A DNA stretch of 64,000 nucleotides from Claveliimonas acetigenes (GCF_025567385.1 NZ_JAOQJU010000004.1:62001-126000); one strand, 5' to 3'; positions 34,497 through 43,924 are shown, counted from the stretch's first letter. Notes: generated by a model not told the origin, from the letters alone. Numbers and translations are program-made.

Positions 34497-34709
34497 ATGC
34501 CGGAAGAAACACAAGTGTTCCAGGATATGTTTCGGGAACTGAACCAGTATGAAAAAAGGGGAGTATACATGGCGATGGATGGGAAACCGGCAAGTCCGAC
34601 ACAGATTGTTAAGGCACATATGGTAAAGGAAGAATCCGGCTATATGCGAGATTATGTTTTGAATGAAAGGGGAGATTTAAAAGCACTTTATTTTTATATG
34701 ATAAAATGA
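34497..34709 (+). CDS. Conserved-looking 70-residue hypothetical protein
   Basis: Encodes 70 residues (MPEETQVFQDMFRELNQYEK, then a short SPTQIVKAHMV stretch). AGGAGAAGG lies just before the ATG at 34497, which makes this start better than the upstream ATG at 34464. Soluble, mixed charge, no recognised domain. Confidence 0.55.
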   Translation: MPEETQVFQDMFRELNQYEKRGVYMAMDGKPASPTQIVKAHMVKEESGYMRDYVLNERGDLKALYFYMIK

Positions 34710-34785
34710 TACTGATATGTAAATATCCCTCTTAAAATATTATTAAAATGTCGAAATAATTAATGACGGAACCCCCAAATGTTGA

Positions 34786-34955
34786 TATAATGAACGCATA
34801 GCGACGAACGCAAGACCGAAAGAAATCCGTCTGCCCGCTTGCGGGCAAGAGGATTTCTAAGGTCTTATGTGAGTGCAACGAACACTGAGGAAGCAGGGCT
34901 TCCGAAGTGGCGTTCGGAGCGTAGGGAAACGCGAGAGTGCGGAACACAAATGTAG
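34786..34955 (+). ncRNA. Structured leader upstream of the GH18 gene
   Basis: A TATAAT at 34786-34791 is followed by a GC-rich segment without a credible ORF. Nested pairing: AGACC (34813) with GGTCT (to 34865), AGAAATCC (34821-34828) with GGATTTCT (34851-34858), GCCCGC (34833-34838) with GCGGGC (34841-34846). Then a GGAAGC/GCTTCC hairpin (34889-34903) and a GCGT/ACGC hairpin near 34919. It ends just before AGGAGGTG of the GH18 gene. It may be a cis-regulatory RNA or a dispersed repeat; I cannot match it to a known class. Confidence 0.5.
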
Positions 34956-34965
34956 GAGGTGCAGT

Positions 34966-36768
34966 ATGGATGATCAGGGACGGAGAGAGTTAGCTCGCCG
35001 TAGACGGTCACAAGCCAAAAGAAGACGTCAGAGAACCATCATTCTGAAGGGAATTTTTACATTTATAATAATAGTAGGTATTATTGCAGCATTATTTTTG
35101 TGGAGACGGTATGGCCCTTCAAAAGAAAGAGCGGATTTGGATGAATATTATGGAATAAAAAGTGAAAATCAGCTTGCAGTTGTTGTAAATAATGGGATTC
35201 TTGAACCGGGAGGAATGCTTTCTGACGGCAAGGCTTATGTGGAATACAGTCTTGTACGTGACTATATCAATGAAAGATTTTATTGGGATCCGAATGAAAA
35301 TACCTTGCTTTACACTTTGCCCAACGATGTGGTTTCAGTGGGAGTGGGTAACAAAGAATATTCAGTATCAAAAGCAAAAAACAGTGTGGATTATACTATA
35401 CTGAGAACGGAAGGAAGTACTGCTTATATTGCCCTTGACTTTGTGAAGCAGTATACCGACATGGATTATGAGGTCTATGACAATCCGGGACGGGTTATGA
35501 TCTGTACAGAGACAGGCACGACGACGGTTGCTGAAGTGAAGCGTGATACGCAGGTACGTTATCAGGGAGGCGTCAAGAGTCCGGTTCTCACAGATGTTGA
35601 GAAAAAGGAAGTTGTTACGGTCATTGAAACAGAAGGAAGTTGGAAGAAGGTTCGGACAGAGGACGGCTTTATCGGATATATAAAAGAGAGCGCTCTTAAA
35701 AAAGAGAAGACGGAGAAGATTGACAGAGGCTTTGAAGAACCGGATTATACCAGTATTTCTAAGGATTATACCATTAATATGGCATGGCACAATGTGACAA
35801 ATACAGATGCTAACAGCAGTGTACTGGAGATGATTGCGCAGACAAAGGGTCTGACTACGATTTCGCCGACTTGGTTCCATGTGGCGGATACGGCGGGTAA
35901 TCTGGAGTCAATTTCCAGCGCGGATTATGTAAATTATGCGCATCAGTCCAATATTGAAGTGTGGGCTTCAATCCGCGATTTTGACGGAGGTATTAATTCC
36001 CAGGAAGAATCTTATGAACTGCTGAGCCATACGTCTAACCGTGATAATCTGATAAATCAGTTGATTGCGGCAGCATTGCAGGTAGGGCTTGATGGAATTA
36101 ATGTGGATTTTGAAAAAATTTCTACAGAATGCGGAGAACATTATATTCAGTTTATCCGTGAATTATCTGTCAAGTGCCGGCAGAACGGGCTGGTTCTTTC
36201 TGTGGACAATTATGTTCCGCAGGCGTATAACCAGCAGTATCACAGGAAAGAGCAGGGAGTTTTTGCTGACTATGTAATCATTATGGGGTACGATGAGCAT
36301 TACGCAGGTTCACCGGAAGCAGGACCGGTTGCATCTTACAATTTTGTCAAAGAAGGTATTGAGCAGACATTAAAGGAAGTCCCTGCCGAGAAAGTGATTA
36401 ATGCGGTGCCGTTCTTTACGAGAGTATGGAAAGAGACGGCGAAAACGGCCGAGGAACTCAGGCAGCAGGAAGGAACGGAGAGTGCGGAATATTCCATGAA
36501 TGTGGAGAGTGAGGCTTACAGCATGACGGAAGTAGAGAATATACTTTCTCAGGTTGGAGTTACACCGACATGGGATGACGAAGTTAAGCAGAATTATGCG
36601 ACGTGGGAATCCGAAGGAAGTACTTATGAAGTGTGGGTTGAGGACGCAAGTTCCCTTGAGCCGAAACTGCAGCTTATAAAAGAGTACGGACTGGCGGGAA
36701 GCGCAGCATGGCGTCTTGGATATGAGAAGACTGAAATCTGGGATTTGATTTTGAAATATGTGAATTAG
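34966..36768 (+). CDS. Membrane-anchored GH18-type cell-wall glycosidase
   Basis: Encodes 600 residues. A very basic N-terminus (RRELARRRRSQAKRRRQR) is followed by one membrane helix (about 25-45), a copper-amine-oxidase-N-like stalk domain (about 75-180), an SH3 domain (about 185-245), and a GH18 barrel (about 265-600) with the catalytic signature DGINVDFEKI and MGYDEHYAG. It fits the YaaH/SleL-like group that cleaves N-acetylglucosamine linkages, including in spore cortex. AGGAGGTG is 7 nt before the ATG at 34966; the longer frame from 34873 runs through the structured leader and is rejected. Confidence 0.88.
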   Translation: MDDQGRRELARRRRSQAKRRRQRTIILKGIFTFIIIVGIIAALFLWRRYGPSKERADLDEYYGIKSENQLAVVVNNGILEPGGMLSDGKAYVEYSLVRDYINERFYWDPNENTLLYTLPNDVVSVGVGNKEYSVSKAKNSVDYTILRTEGSTAYIALDFVKQYTDMDYEVYDNPGRVMICTETGTTTVAEVKRDTQVRYQGGVKSPVLTDVEKKEVVTVIETEGSWKKVRTEDGFIGYIKESALKKEKTEKIDRGFEEPDYTSISKDYTINMAWHNVTNTDANSSVLEMIAQTKGLTTISPTWFHVADTAGNLESISSADYVNYAHQSNIEVWASIRDFDGGINSQEESYELLSHTSNRDNLINQLIAAALQVGLDGINVDFEKISTECGEHYIQFIRELSVKCRQNGLVLSVDNYVPQAYNQQYHRKEQGVFADYVIIMGYDEHYAGSPEAGPVASYNFVKEGIEQTLKEVPAEKVINAVPFFTRVWKETAKTAEELRQQEGTESAEYSMNVESEAYSMTEVENILSQVGVTPTWDDEVKQNYATWESEGSTYEVWVEDASSLEPKLQLIKEYGLAGSAAWRLGYEKTEIWDLILKYVN

Positions 36769-36778
36769 TTTAATAAAT

Positions 36779-36831
36779 GTCCCCTGACAGGAATATATTT
36801 AACCAATATAGACTGTTAGGGGATGTTTTTT
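36779..36831 (+). terminator. GH18 terminator overlapping the cwlD start
   Basis: CCCCTGACAG (36781-36790) pairs with CTGTTAGGGG (36813-36822), followed by GATG and a run of seven T. The 3' arm carries the AGGGG used as cwlD ribosome binding site. Confidence 0.8.
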
Positions 36832-37511
36832 TGCGTCAAAAAGCAGAATTTATTCTGGCGGTTTTATTTCTGGCGGGGCTGATTGCTGCCAGCAGAAATA
36901 TTACCAGGTATGTGGCTTCTGCACAGGTAGGGAAATCAAGCGAGCTGGTGGTTCTGGATGCTGGACACGGAGATTCTGATCCCGGCAAAGTAGGCGTGAA
37001 TGAAGCGAAGGAGAAAGACATTAATCTGGCGATTGCGAAAAAGGTAGAAGGGCTCTTGAAAGAGAAAGGAATTCAGGTGGTTATGACAAGGAAGGATGAT
37101 ACATCGCTGGCGGAAGAAGGGGCGTCCAATAAGAAAATAGAAGATATGAAAGCAAGGGTTGCGCTGATTAACAAAGAGTCGCCGCGGCTTGCCGTGAGTA
37201 TTCACCAGAACAGTTACCATGAAGAAAATGTGTCGGGAGCGCAGGTGTTTTATTACAGTCATTCTGAAGAAGGTAAGGCGGCCGCAGATGTTATGCAGAA
37301 GGCGATGCTTGCATGTAATGCTGAAAATACCAGGCAGGCGAAGGCGAATGACACCTATTATCTGCTGAAGCGAACGGAAGTTCCGACTATTATTGTGGAG
37401 TGCGGTTTTTTAAGCAACTGGAAGGAGGCGGAACTTCTGATTACAGAGGAATATCAGGATAAAATAGCGGGAGCGATATGCCAGGGAATTCTCGACTATC
37501 TGGGAAAATAA
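36831..37511 (+). CDS. cwlD: N-acetylmuramoyl-L-alanine amidase CwlD
   Basis: Encodes 226 residues. A short membrane/signal segment (about 6-22) precedes an Amidase_3 domain: VVLDAGHGDSDPGKVG, VSIHQNSYHE and IVECGFLSNWKEAELL, with the zinc ligands His, Glu and His. CwlD-type enzymes make muramic-delta-lactam in spore cortex. The best start is TTG at 36831 after AGGGG; the ATG at 36777 would place the start inside the terminator 5' arm with no ribosome binding site. Confidence 0.87.
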   Translation: MRQKAEFILAVLFLAGLIAASRNITRYVASAQVGKSSELVVLDAGHGDSDPGKVGVNEAKEKDINLAIAKKVEGLLKEKGIQVVMTRKDDTSLAEEGASNKKIEDMKARVALINKESPRLAVSIHQNSYHEENVSGAQVFYYSHSEEGKAAADVMQKAMLACNAENTRQAKANDTYYLLKRTEVPTIIVECGFLSNWKEAELLITEEYQDKIAGAICQGILDYLGK

Positions 37512-37518
37512 TGCTATA

Positions 37519-38577
37519 ATGGAAAACATGAAGACGAGAATAGAAAAAATAGACAGAAACAAACTGAATAAAAAAATTCTCTGTGAAGCCGGAGATATTT
37601 TAAAAAAAGGTGGTCTGGTGGCATTCCCGACGGAGACCGTATATGGGCTTGGGGCAAATGCGCTGGATGAAGAGGCAGCCAGAAAGACCTATGCCGCAAA
37701 GGGAAGACCGTCTGATAATCCGCTGATTGTACATATTGCGCGGATGGAAGATCTTCCGGCAATTGTAAAGGAGATACCGGAACAGGCAAAGGTGATTGCA
37801 GAAAAATTTTGGCCGGGACCGCTGACTATGATTTTTGAAAAAAGTGAGATTGTCCCATATCCTACGACAGGAGGACTTGATACGGTAGCGGTGCGTATGC
37901 CCGTTGATGAGGTTGCATGTGCCTTGATTCTTGCAGGAGGCGGTTATGTATCCGCACCAAGCGCCAATACATCCGGAAGGCCGAGCCCAACCACAGCGGA
38001 GCATGTGGCAGAGGATATGAATGGGAAGATTGAGATGATTCTGGATGGCGGAGCTGTAGAGATTGGGGTGGAATCTACGATTCTGGATATGACAGTTACG
38101 CCGCCTATGATTCTGCGTCCCGGAGCAGTTACGGAAGAAATGCTGGAAGAATTAATCGGTGAGGTGAGTGTGGACCGGACAATTCTTGACGCAGGCAGCA
38201 AAACGCCGCCGAAAGCCCCCGGAATGAAATACCGTCACTATGCGCCCAAAGCCGAACTGAGTATCGTGGAGGGAGAGATAGGACAGGTTGTATCTTTTAT
38301 TAATGAGATAGTAAAGGAGAAGATAGAAGAAGGCTTTAAAGTGGGGATTATTGGAACAGAAGAGACGGTGGGACGCTATCCATACGGCGATGTAAAATGT
38401 GTAGGGACACGGGAAGATGAGATGACAATTGCAGGACATCTGTATGGGATTCTCCGGGAATTTGATACCGACGGCGTGGACTATATCTATAGCGAATCAT
38501 TTGCCGCAGAAGGAATCGGAAGCGCAGTAATGAACAGGCTGTTGAAGGCGGCAGGACACCATGTGATTACTTTGTAA
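37519..38577 (+). CDS. ywlC: L-threonylcarbamoyladenylate synthase (Sua5/YwlC)
   Basis: Encodes 352 residues. The YrdC/Sua5 domain (about 15-215) has [39 protein letters not shown] and [14 protein letters not shown]. The C-terminal Sua5 domain (about 240-350) follows the linker [14 protein letters not shown]. It makes threonylcarbamoyl-AMP for the t6A37 modification of tRNAs. It begins 7 nt after cwlD with no clear Shine-Dalgarno, suggesting coupled translation. Confidence 0.94.
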   Translation: MENMKTRIEKIDRNKLNKKILCEAGDILKKGGLVAFPTETVYGLGANALDEEAARKTYAAKGRPSDNPLIVHIARMEDLPAIVKEIPEQAKVIAEKFWPGPLTMIFEKSEIVPYPTTGGLDTVAVRMPVDEVACALILAGGGYVSAPSANTSGRPSPTTAEHVAEDMNGKIEMILDGGAVEIGVESTILDMTVTPPMILRPGAVTEEMLEELIGEVSVDRTILDAGSKTPPKAPGMKYRHYAPKAELSIVEGEIGQVVSFINEIVKEKIEEGFKVGIIGTEETVGRYPYGDVKCVGTREDEMTIAGHLYGILREFDTDGVDYIYSESFAAEGIGSAVMNRLLKAAGHHVITL

Positions 38578-38591
38578 GGAGGAAGAAAACG

Positions 38592-39221
38592 ATGGCAGAG
38601 GTACATGTTATGGATCACCCGTTGATTCAGCATAAAATAAATTTTATTCGCAGAAAAGAAGTAGGCTCCAAAGATTTCCGGTCGATAGTCGGAGAAATTG
38701 CAGCGCTGATGTGCTATGAGGCGACGAGGGATCTGAAATTGCAGGATGTGGAGATTGAAACGCCAATTTGCAAAATGGTGGGAAAAGAACTGAGTGGAAA
38801 GAAGCTGGCAGTAGTGCCGATTCTCCGTGCCGGTCTGGGAATGGTAGATGGAATGCTGAACATGATTCCGGCCGCTAAGGTGGGACATATCGGATTATAC
38901 CGTGACCCGGAGACATTTAAACCTGTTGAATACTATTGCAAATTGCCCGCCGACTGCGATGAAAGAGAGGTCTTTGTGGTAGACCCGATGCTGGCGACGG
39001 GAGGATCCAGTTCAGCGGCAATCACCATGCTGAAGGAAAAAGGCGTAAAGCATATCCGCTTCATGTGTATTCTTGCAGCCCCGGAAGGCGTTGCAAGGAT
39101 GCAGAAGGACCATCCCGATGTGGATCTGTATATTGGCGCGCTGGACGAATGTTTGAATGAACATGCCTATATTGTTCCGGGGCTTGGAGATGCAGGGGAC
39201 AGGATATTTGGTACAAAATAA
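38592..39221 (+). CDS. upp: Uracil phosphoribosyltransferase
   Basis: Encodes 209 residues. The PRPP-binding loop is [17 protein letters not shown], and the C-terminal uracil-binding region is [17 protein letters not shown]. It salvages uracil to UMP. AAGGAGG precedes the ATG, 14 nt after sua5. The order sua5-upp-dCMP deaminase forms one operon with nucleotide-salvage genes at its end. Confidence 0.96.
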   Translation: MAEVHVMDHPLIQHKINFIRRKEVGSKDFRSIVGEIAALMCYEATRDLKLQDVEIETPICKMVGKELSGKKLAVVPILRAGLGMVDGMLNMIPAAKVGHIGLYRDPETFKPVEYYCKLPADCDEREVFVVDPMLATGGSSSAAITMLKEKGVKHIRFMCILAAPEGVARMQKDHPDVDLYIGALDECLNEHAYIVPGLGDAGDRIFGTK

Positions 39222-39238
39222 CCGGAAGAAGGAGGAAA

Positions 39239-39730
39239 ATGATGGGAAGCAAGCGGAAGGATTATATAAGCTGGGATGAGTATTTTATGGGAGTAGCGAT
39301 CCTGTCAGGGAAGCGTTCCAAGGATCCGAATACGCAGGTGGGGTGCTGTATTGTGAGCCAGGACAATAAAATCTTGTCTATGGGATATAACGGGTTGCCG
39401 ACAGGATGTTCTGACGATGAATTTCCCTGGGCGAGAGAGGGTGAGAATCCGTTGGAAACCAAGTATGTATATACCGTCCACAGCGAGCTGAATGCTATAT
39501 TGAACTACCGCGGCGGAAGCTTGGAGGGAGCGAAGCTCTATGTGTCGCTGTTTCCCTGCAATGAATGCGCTAAAGCAATCATCCAGAGCGGAATCAAGGA
39601 AGTTATTTACGACAGCAATAAATACGAAGGAACGCCTTCCGTACAGGCATCCATGAAAATGTTTGACGCGGCGGGGGTACGGTATTATCAGTATCACCGG
39701 ACAGGGCGGAAGATAGAGGTAGAATTGTAG
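39239..39730 (+). CDS. Deoxycytidylate deaminase (ComEB-type)
   Basis: Encodes 163 residues. Zinc and catalytic motifs are HSELNAIL and PCNECAKAI. The N-terminal block YISWDEYFMGVAILSGKRSK is typical of dCMP deaminases, which make dUMP for dTMP synthesis. GGAGG lies just upstream; either of two adjacent ATGs (39239 or 39242) may be used. A terminator follows. Confidence 0.92.
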   Translation: MMGSKRKDYISWDEYFMGVAILSGKRSKDPNTQVGCCIVSQDNKILSMGYNGLPTGCSDDEFPWAREGENPLETKYVYTVHSELNAILNYRGGSLEGAKLYVSLFPCNECAKAIIQSGIKEVIYDSNKYEGTPSVQASMKMFDAAGVRYYQYHRTGRKIEVEL

Positions 39731-39745
39731 GAGAGTGAGGATTGA

Positions 39746-39774
39746 ATAAAAACATCGGGTAACCGGTGTTTTTT
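39746..39774 (+). terminator. Terminator after dCMP deaminase
   Basis: AAAAACATCGG and CCGGTGTTTTT face each other over GTAA with T-rich downstream sequence. Confidence 0.85.
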
Positions 39775-39834
39775 ATTGCATACAGTTCTTTTAAGGTACA
39801 TATGTATAGAAAAAGAACGAAAAGAGGGCTTCAT

Positions 39835-40044
39835 ATGTCTGAGCGGAGACCGGGATTTCTGGTGAATTTTTTCGTACGTGCAGTAATTGGGATGGCAATG
39901 ATTTTTTTTGTAAATGAATTTCTTTCTATGAAAGAAATTCAGGTGAGCGTAGGATTGAATGCGGTTAGTTTTGTGGTATCGGGAGCGCTGGGAATTCCGG
40001 GTGTGGGGCTTTTATACGGAATTATGTTTTACAACATTATGTAA
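39835..40044 (+). CDS. bofA: BofA-like pro-sigma-K processing regulator
   Basis: Encodes 69 residues with two hydrophobic helices. The end ALGIPGVGLLYGIMFY is the conserved BofA signature. BofA holds the SpoIVFB protease inactive in the mother cell during sporulation. AAGAGGG lies before the ATG at 39835; the longer frame from 39766 has no ribosome binding site. Confidence 0.85.
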   Translation: MSERRPGFLVNFFVRAVIGMAMIFFVNEFLSMKEIQVSVGLNAVSFVVSGALGIPGVGLLYGIMFYNIM

Positions 40045-40124
40045 AACATATACGAAAATAGAAAAATATATTTATGTAAAATTCGTGAAAAACAAACAAA
40101 GTTTACATATTTTGAAAAAAGGTA

Positions 40125-40298
40125 TAGACATTTGTGCGATGTGCGGATATAATACATCGTACAAGTTGTCATAACTTGTATCTGATTTGTTGAAATTTGT
40201 TGAATCTTGTTGAAATCTGATTATGTTCTGATATTCCGAAGCCTTATCGGCAAAGAATTCAAAACAGAAAAAAGAATATGAACTTACAGGAGGTAATA
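40125..40298 (+). promoter_or_regulatory. Tad operon promoter and leader with short repeats
   Basis: TAGACA (40125-40130), a 17-bp spacer and TATAAT (40148-40153). The leader then holds an ACAAGTT/AACTTGT dyad near 40159-40177 and three direct copies of TTGTTGAA at about 40188-40217. These could be regulator sites for Tad pilus expression. Confidence 0.75.
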
Positions 40299-41219
40299 GT
40301 GAGCAGTAAGAATTTGGTCATCTGCGATCCGGAGAAAAGTTACGCCTCCAGACTTGCCGCATTTTTAAATGGGAAAAGGGGACTTGCCTTTCAAGTGAAA
40401 ATATGTAGTGATCCCGAACAGGTGCGGGCAGTTCAGGAGGAGTTGACGGTTGATTTTCTGCTTATCAGTGATAAGTATCCTATTGAACAGCGAAAAGAAC
40501 TGGCGGCAGAGGTTACAATCGTGCTTCTCTCTGAGATGTGCAGTACGACAGACAAAAATGAAAACAGTATATTCAAATATCAGTCGGCGGAGGAAGTGTT
40601 CAGCCAGATTATGAGAATTCTTTCGGAAAAAGAGAAGGAGGATGTTCTCTATGTCCGTAAAAAAGGAACCGGGAAGATGATAGGAGTCTTTTCTCCGGTA
40701 CATCGAACCGGTCAGACGGTATTTGCGCTCAGAATGGGGAAGGAACTGGCGAAGAAGCAGAATGTTCTTTATCTGAATTTAGAGACTTATGCAGGAATTG
40801 ACGGGCATTTTCCAAAGACAGAGAGAAATCTGTCCATGCTTTTGTATTATGCAAAACAAAGGATGGGGAATCCGGGAATTTTGCTGCCATCTTTAATCAG
40901 ACAGATGGAACGGCTGGATTATATTCCCCCGGTTTCTCTTCCGGAGGAAATTAAGGCAGTGACGGAAAAAGAATGGCTGTGGTTGTTTTCGGAGATTTTG
41001 AGAACCAGTATTTATGAGGTGCTGATTCTGGACATAGGCGAGTGCGTCCAGGGTTTGTACGAGATTCTTAAAAGCTGTGATACTGTATATCTGCTTACGG
41101 CGGATGACCCGATTGCTGCTTCTAAATTGGCACAGTTTGAGCAGGTTATGTACCAGCTCGGTTATGGAGAAGTATGGGAAAGGATGGTGCCCTGTGATAA
41201 AGGCAGAACAATTATATGA
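40299..41219 (+). CDS. TadZ/CpaE-like pilus localisation protein
   Basis: Encodes 306 residues. A receiver-like N-terminal domain (about 1-115) precedes a MinD/ParA-like ATPase fold (about 125-306). The usual Walker A is degenerate (FSPVHRTGQTVFA), so ATP hydrolysis may be weak or absent, as in some TadZ proteins. It likely positions the Tad secretion machine at the membrane. AGGAGG at 40288-40293 points to GTG at 40299; the ATG at 40278 lies upstream of that site. The gene overlaps cpaF by 26 nt. Confidence 0.8.
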   Translation: MSSKNLVICDPEKSYASRLAAFLNGKRGLAFQVKICSDPEQVRAVQEELTVDFLLISDKYPIEQRKELAAEVTIVLLSEMCSTTDKNENSIFKYQSAEEVFSQIMRILSEKEKEDVLYVRKKGTGKMIGVFSPVHRTGQTVFALRMGKELAKKQNVLYLNLETYAGIDGHFPKTERNLSMLLYYAKQRMGNPGILLPSLIRQMERLDYIPPVSLPEEIKAVTEKEWLWLFSEILRTSIYEVLILDIGECVQGLYEILKSCDTVYLLTADDPIAASKLAQFEQVMYQLGYGEVWERMVPCDKGRTII

Positions 41220-42063
41220 CAGGATCCTTGCAAAACTGGACCTGTCGCGAGAGGTGGAGGACGAAGAACTGCAGGAACTAATTTTCAGGGTCCTTGAGGA
41301 ACAGAGCAGGCAAGAGTACATTCCGCTGCAGGAGAAAGCGGTTTTGGGAAGAGATTTGTTTAATGCGTTCCGTAAGCTGGATCTTTTGCAGGAGTTAATT
41401 GAGGACGATGAAATTACGGAGATTATGATTAACGGGACGCAGAATATTTTTATTGAGAAGAAGGGAAGGCTTTATCTGACGGACAAAAGATTTGCTTCCC
41501 GGGACAAGCTTGAGGATGTGATCCAGCAGATTGTGGCGGGATCTAACCGTATGGTAAATGAAGCTTCACCGATTGTAGATGCAAGACTTGCGGATGGTTC
41601 GCGTGTCAATGTAGTGTTGTATCCGGTTGCATTGAATGGTCCGATTGTTACAATAAGAAAATTTCCCAGAGAGCAGATAACGATGGAACAGTTGATACAG
41701 TTTGGGACGCTGGATGAAGAATTGGCGGATTTTTTGAAAATTCTGGTAGCCGCTGGATACAATATTTTCATAAGCGGGGGGACGGGATCCGGAAAGACCA
41801 CATTTCTGAATGCATTGTCCCAATTTATTCCCAAGGATGAGAGGATCATCACAATTGAGGATAATGCGGAACTTAGAATCATGGGCGTGGCGAATCTTGT
41901 ACGGATGGAAGCCCGCAATGCAAATCTGGAGGGAGTGGGTGCCATTCCCATCCGTGAGCTGATTCGCGCGGCGCTCCGTATGCGGCCGGACCGGATTATT
42001 GTGGGGGAGGTAAGGGGCCCGGAGACGATTGATATGATTCAGGCAATTATATGTACTATATAA
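41194..42063 (+). pseudogene. cpaF: cpaF/tadA pilus ATPase, 5' part (interrupted)
   Basis: The first 284 codons of a CpaF-type secretion ATPase start at GTG 41194. Present are the N-terminal helical domain, Walker A GGTGSGKTTFLN and Walker B-like DRIIVGEVRG up to PETIDMIQA. At 42045 the frame leaves cpaF and adds only IICTI before a stop. The conserved STGHxGSLSTGH box and C-terminal domain are on the other side of a 17-kb insertion (59028-59378). The truncated product should not power pilus assembly. Confidence 0.92.
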
Positions 42064-42128
42064 TAATTATATATATAACGTATATAAGGATGGAAAATAT
42101 AGATTAGAGGGAGAGACATAGGAACGAT

Positions 42129-42437
42129 ATGAACATTAAGTATAGGTTATTGTGTAAAAGGTTAATAGAGGAAAGGAAGAGAGTAGGTGTCATTCAATAT
42201 TATAATGTACTGTTCATAATGGAGTTAGTGTCAGATAAAGACATATGGTCTTTAGAACAGTGGGTGAATGGTATAAATAACATATATATGAAAGATATAC
42301 ATAATTGGTGTAGAATACATTTTGTTAAATATCACACTGTATTTGTTTACAGGAAAGAGTATCCGGTAAAAGCAAATATTTGGAATGGGTATTCATATAT
42401 AAGGTGGCGGATGGAGCGGATGATGAATTTGGGATAA
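42129..42437 (+). CDS. Unrecognised 102-residue protein at element left end
   Basis: The frame is rich in Tyr, Trp and Arg (VGVIQYYNVLFIMELVSDKD and later WRMERMM). GGGAGAG lies about 17 nt upstream, which is a long spacing. No family is recognised; it may be real or decayed. Confidence 0.35.
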   Translation: MNIKYRLLCKRLIEERKRVGVIQYYNVLFIMELVSDKDIWSLEQWVNGINNIYMKDIHNWCRIHFVKYHTVFVYRKEYPVKANIWNGYSYIRWRMERMMNLG

Positions 42438-42446
42438 GATAAAATA

Positions 42447-42492
42447 GTGATTCTCTTATACGTTTGCCTATAAGTGCATAATTTATTTCCAT
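42447..42492 (-). pseudogene. XRE regulator N-terminal remnant
   Basis: On the minus strand a perfect AAAGGAGGTGA is followed by ATG at 42492 and MEINYALIGKRIRES, the typical start of an XRE helix-turn-helix protein. Homology then stops and the frame runs into unrelated sequence. It is the 5' stub of a lost regulator. Confidence 0.45.
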
Positions 42493-42717
42493 GTCCTCAC
42501 CTCCTTTCCATCACAACTTGACTTTTTTGTGTTGTAGATAGGAAAAATGGTGAGCTATACAACAGCAATTGGTTGTATAAAGAGAAGTATATCATATGTA
42601 TATAGCAAAAAGAAGATTGTCGATTGATGGGAGAAAAAGGCGATAAGTTGTAATTGAACAACAGCGAAAAAAGGGTTATCACTTATGTATTAAAAATTAT
42701 GTTTGGGAGGAAAATAC

Positions 42718-42933
42718 ATGGCAGATAAAGAGGAAATCAAAACACTGGAGGAATTAGAGGAAAAAGGAAGAATACTGCGGGAGTACAAAGAAAAATTCCG
42801 GCAGATGTGCCAAGAAAATAAAATGATAAAGGGTTCGACAGTGCTGAAACTATATGATAAAATTGAAGAAATACAAAGAGAATATGAGCATTTAGATAAT
42901 AAGCTGACATTAATGGAATACAACTTTATATAG
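42718..42933 (+). CDS. Small coiled-coil element protein
   Basis: Encodes 71 residues, highly charged and helical (KEEIKTLEELEEKGRILREY, then EIQREYEHLDNKL). GGGAGGAAAA precedes the ATG at 42718. No domain is recognised. It may be an accessory factor of the element. Confidence 0.5.
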   Translation: MADKEEIKTLEELEEKGRILREYKEKFRQMCQENKMIKGSTVLKLYDKIEEIQREYEHLDNKLTLMEYNFI

Positions 42934-43013
42934 TTCTATTTTTTTTGTTTTAATACTACTGTTTCCCTTAGTAAATACTTGTAAGATACATCTCTAATAT
43001 TTTTGCGGATTTC

Positions 43014-43034
43014 TAGTTACAATTAAGGTAACTA
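43014..43034. promoter_or_regulatory. Dyad operator before the XRE gene
   Basis: TAGTTAC (43014-43020) and GTAACTA (43028-43034) form an inverted repeat with 7-bp spacing, 24 bp before the start of the XRE gene. A likely autoregulatory site. Confidence 0.6.
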
Positions 43035-43057
43035 CTATCGGAAAGAGGTGTATTTAC

Positions 43058-43378
43058 TTGCGCACAGAGGATTATATTGCGGACAATATTATAGCTTTAT
43101 GTAAAAAACGTGATATGAGTAAATATCGGCTGTCACAATTGACTGGTATATCTCAATCTTCGATTGGAAAAATTATTGCTAAAGAAAGTTTACCAACTAT
43201 GCCTACTGTAGAAAAGATATGTGATGCACTGGGAGTAACAATGGCACAATTCTTTGCCGGAATGGATGTTCCAGTAAGCTTATCAGAATCACAACAAGAG
43301 GTTCTGAATATTTGGAATAATCTTGATGAAAAAGAACAGAATGTAGTGATACAAATGCTCCGGGGACTTCAAAAATAA
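43058..43378 (+). CDS. XRE-family regulator of the element
   Basis: Encodes 106 residues with a full HTH_3 domain (DMSKYRLSQLTGISQSSIGK, LPTMPTVEKICDALGV) and a short helical tail that may dimerise. TTG start at 43058 follows AAAGAGGTG at 8 nt. It sits just ahead of the restriction genes and may delay their expression after transfer, as controller proteins do; this is inference from position. Confidence 0.82.
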   Translation: MRTEDYIADNIIALCKKRDMSKYRLSQLTGISQSSIGKIIAKESLPTMPTVEKICDALGVTMAQFFAGMDVPVSLSESQQEVLNIWNNLDEKEQNVVIQMLRGLQK

Positions 43379-43380
43379 AG

Positions 43381-43420
43381 GAAACAGTTGTAACGAAAAT
43401 GTTGACTGTTTCTTTTTTTA
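43381..43420 (+). terminator. Terminator after the XRE gene
   Basis: GAAACAGT (43381-43388) pairs with ACTGTTTC (43405-43412), followed by seven T. Confidence 0.88.
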
Positions 43421-43435
43421 TGGAGTTGGGAGATT

Positions 43436-43924
43436 ATGGTGATTGAAAAGAAATATTATGATATTGCACAGCGTGAATTGGAAGAAATGCAAAGAGAAAT
43501 TAATGAAGAAAAAGCGCAAATGTCAGAAGAAGAGATACTAGAAGATAAAAAATGGCATGATGAACAATTGGAAACAATTATTAAAAAGGCAGAAGCTCAT
43601 ATGCGTCGTTTTAAGAAAGTTCCAGATTCTCAAAAAGTAGTGAAATTCACTTTTTTACAAAAAGATGCATTGGAAATTGCACGAAATATGCAGATGAATA
43701 TAAAAACTGAGCGTAAAGAAGATGATTTATGGGGGACGATAGAAATGTCATTTAATAATATGTGGTTTTTAGATTCGGCTCCTAGTGAATGGAAAGATAT
43801 TTGGAATAACTTGATGAAGGAAGCTCAGAGAGTGTATATAGAAGCAAAAGATAACATGATCATGTATCAATATTATTATGATTTGGCGGTAGAAGTTCCT
43901 TGTGTGCAGACACAATACAAATAA
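43436..43924 (+). CDS. Unrecognised 162-residue protein before the R-M gene
   Basis: The N-terminal half is a charged helix (QRELEEMQREINEEKAQMSE). The C-terminal half is mixed, with many aromatic residues (MIMYQYYYDLAVEV). No known domain is seen. It lies between the XRE regulator and the MmeI-like gene on the same strand, so a role linked to the defence genes is possible but unproven. The ATG follows TTGGGAG at short spacing. Confidence 0.6.
   Translation: MVIEKKYYDIAQRELEEMQREINEEKAQMSEEEILEDKKWHDEQLETIIKKAEAHMRRFKKVPDSQKVVKFTFLQKDALEIARNMQMNIKTERKEDDLWGTIEMSFNNMWFLDSAPSEWKDIWNNLMKEAQRVYIEAKDNMIMYQYYYDLAVEVPCVQTQYK

Noticed and set aside
34873..34965. N-terminal extension of the GH18 protein
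   Set aside because: It would translate the structured leader; AGGAGGTG and the ATG at 34966 give a normal membrane-protein start.
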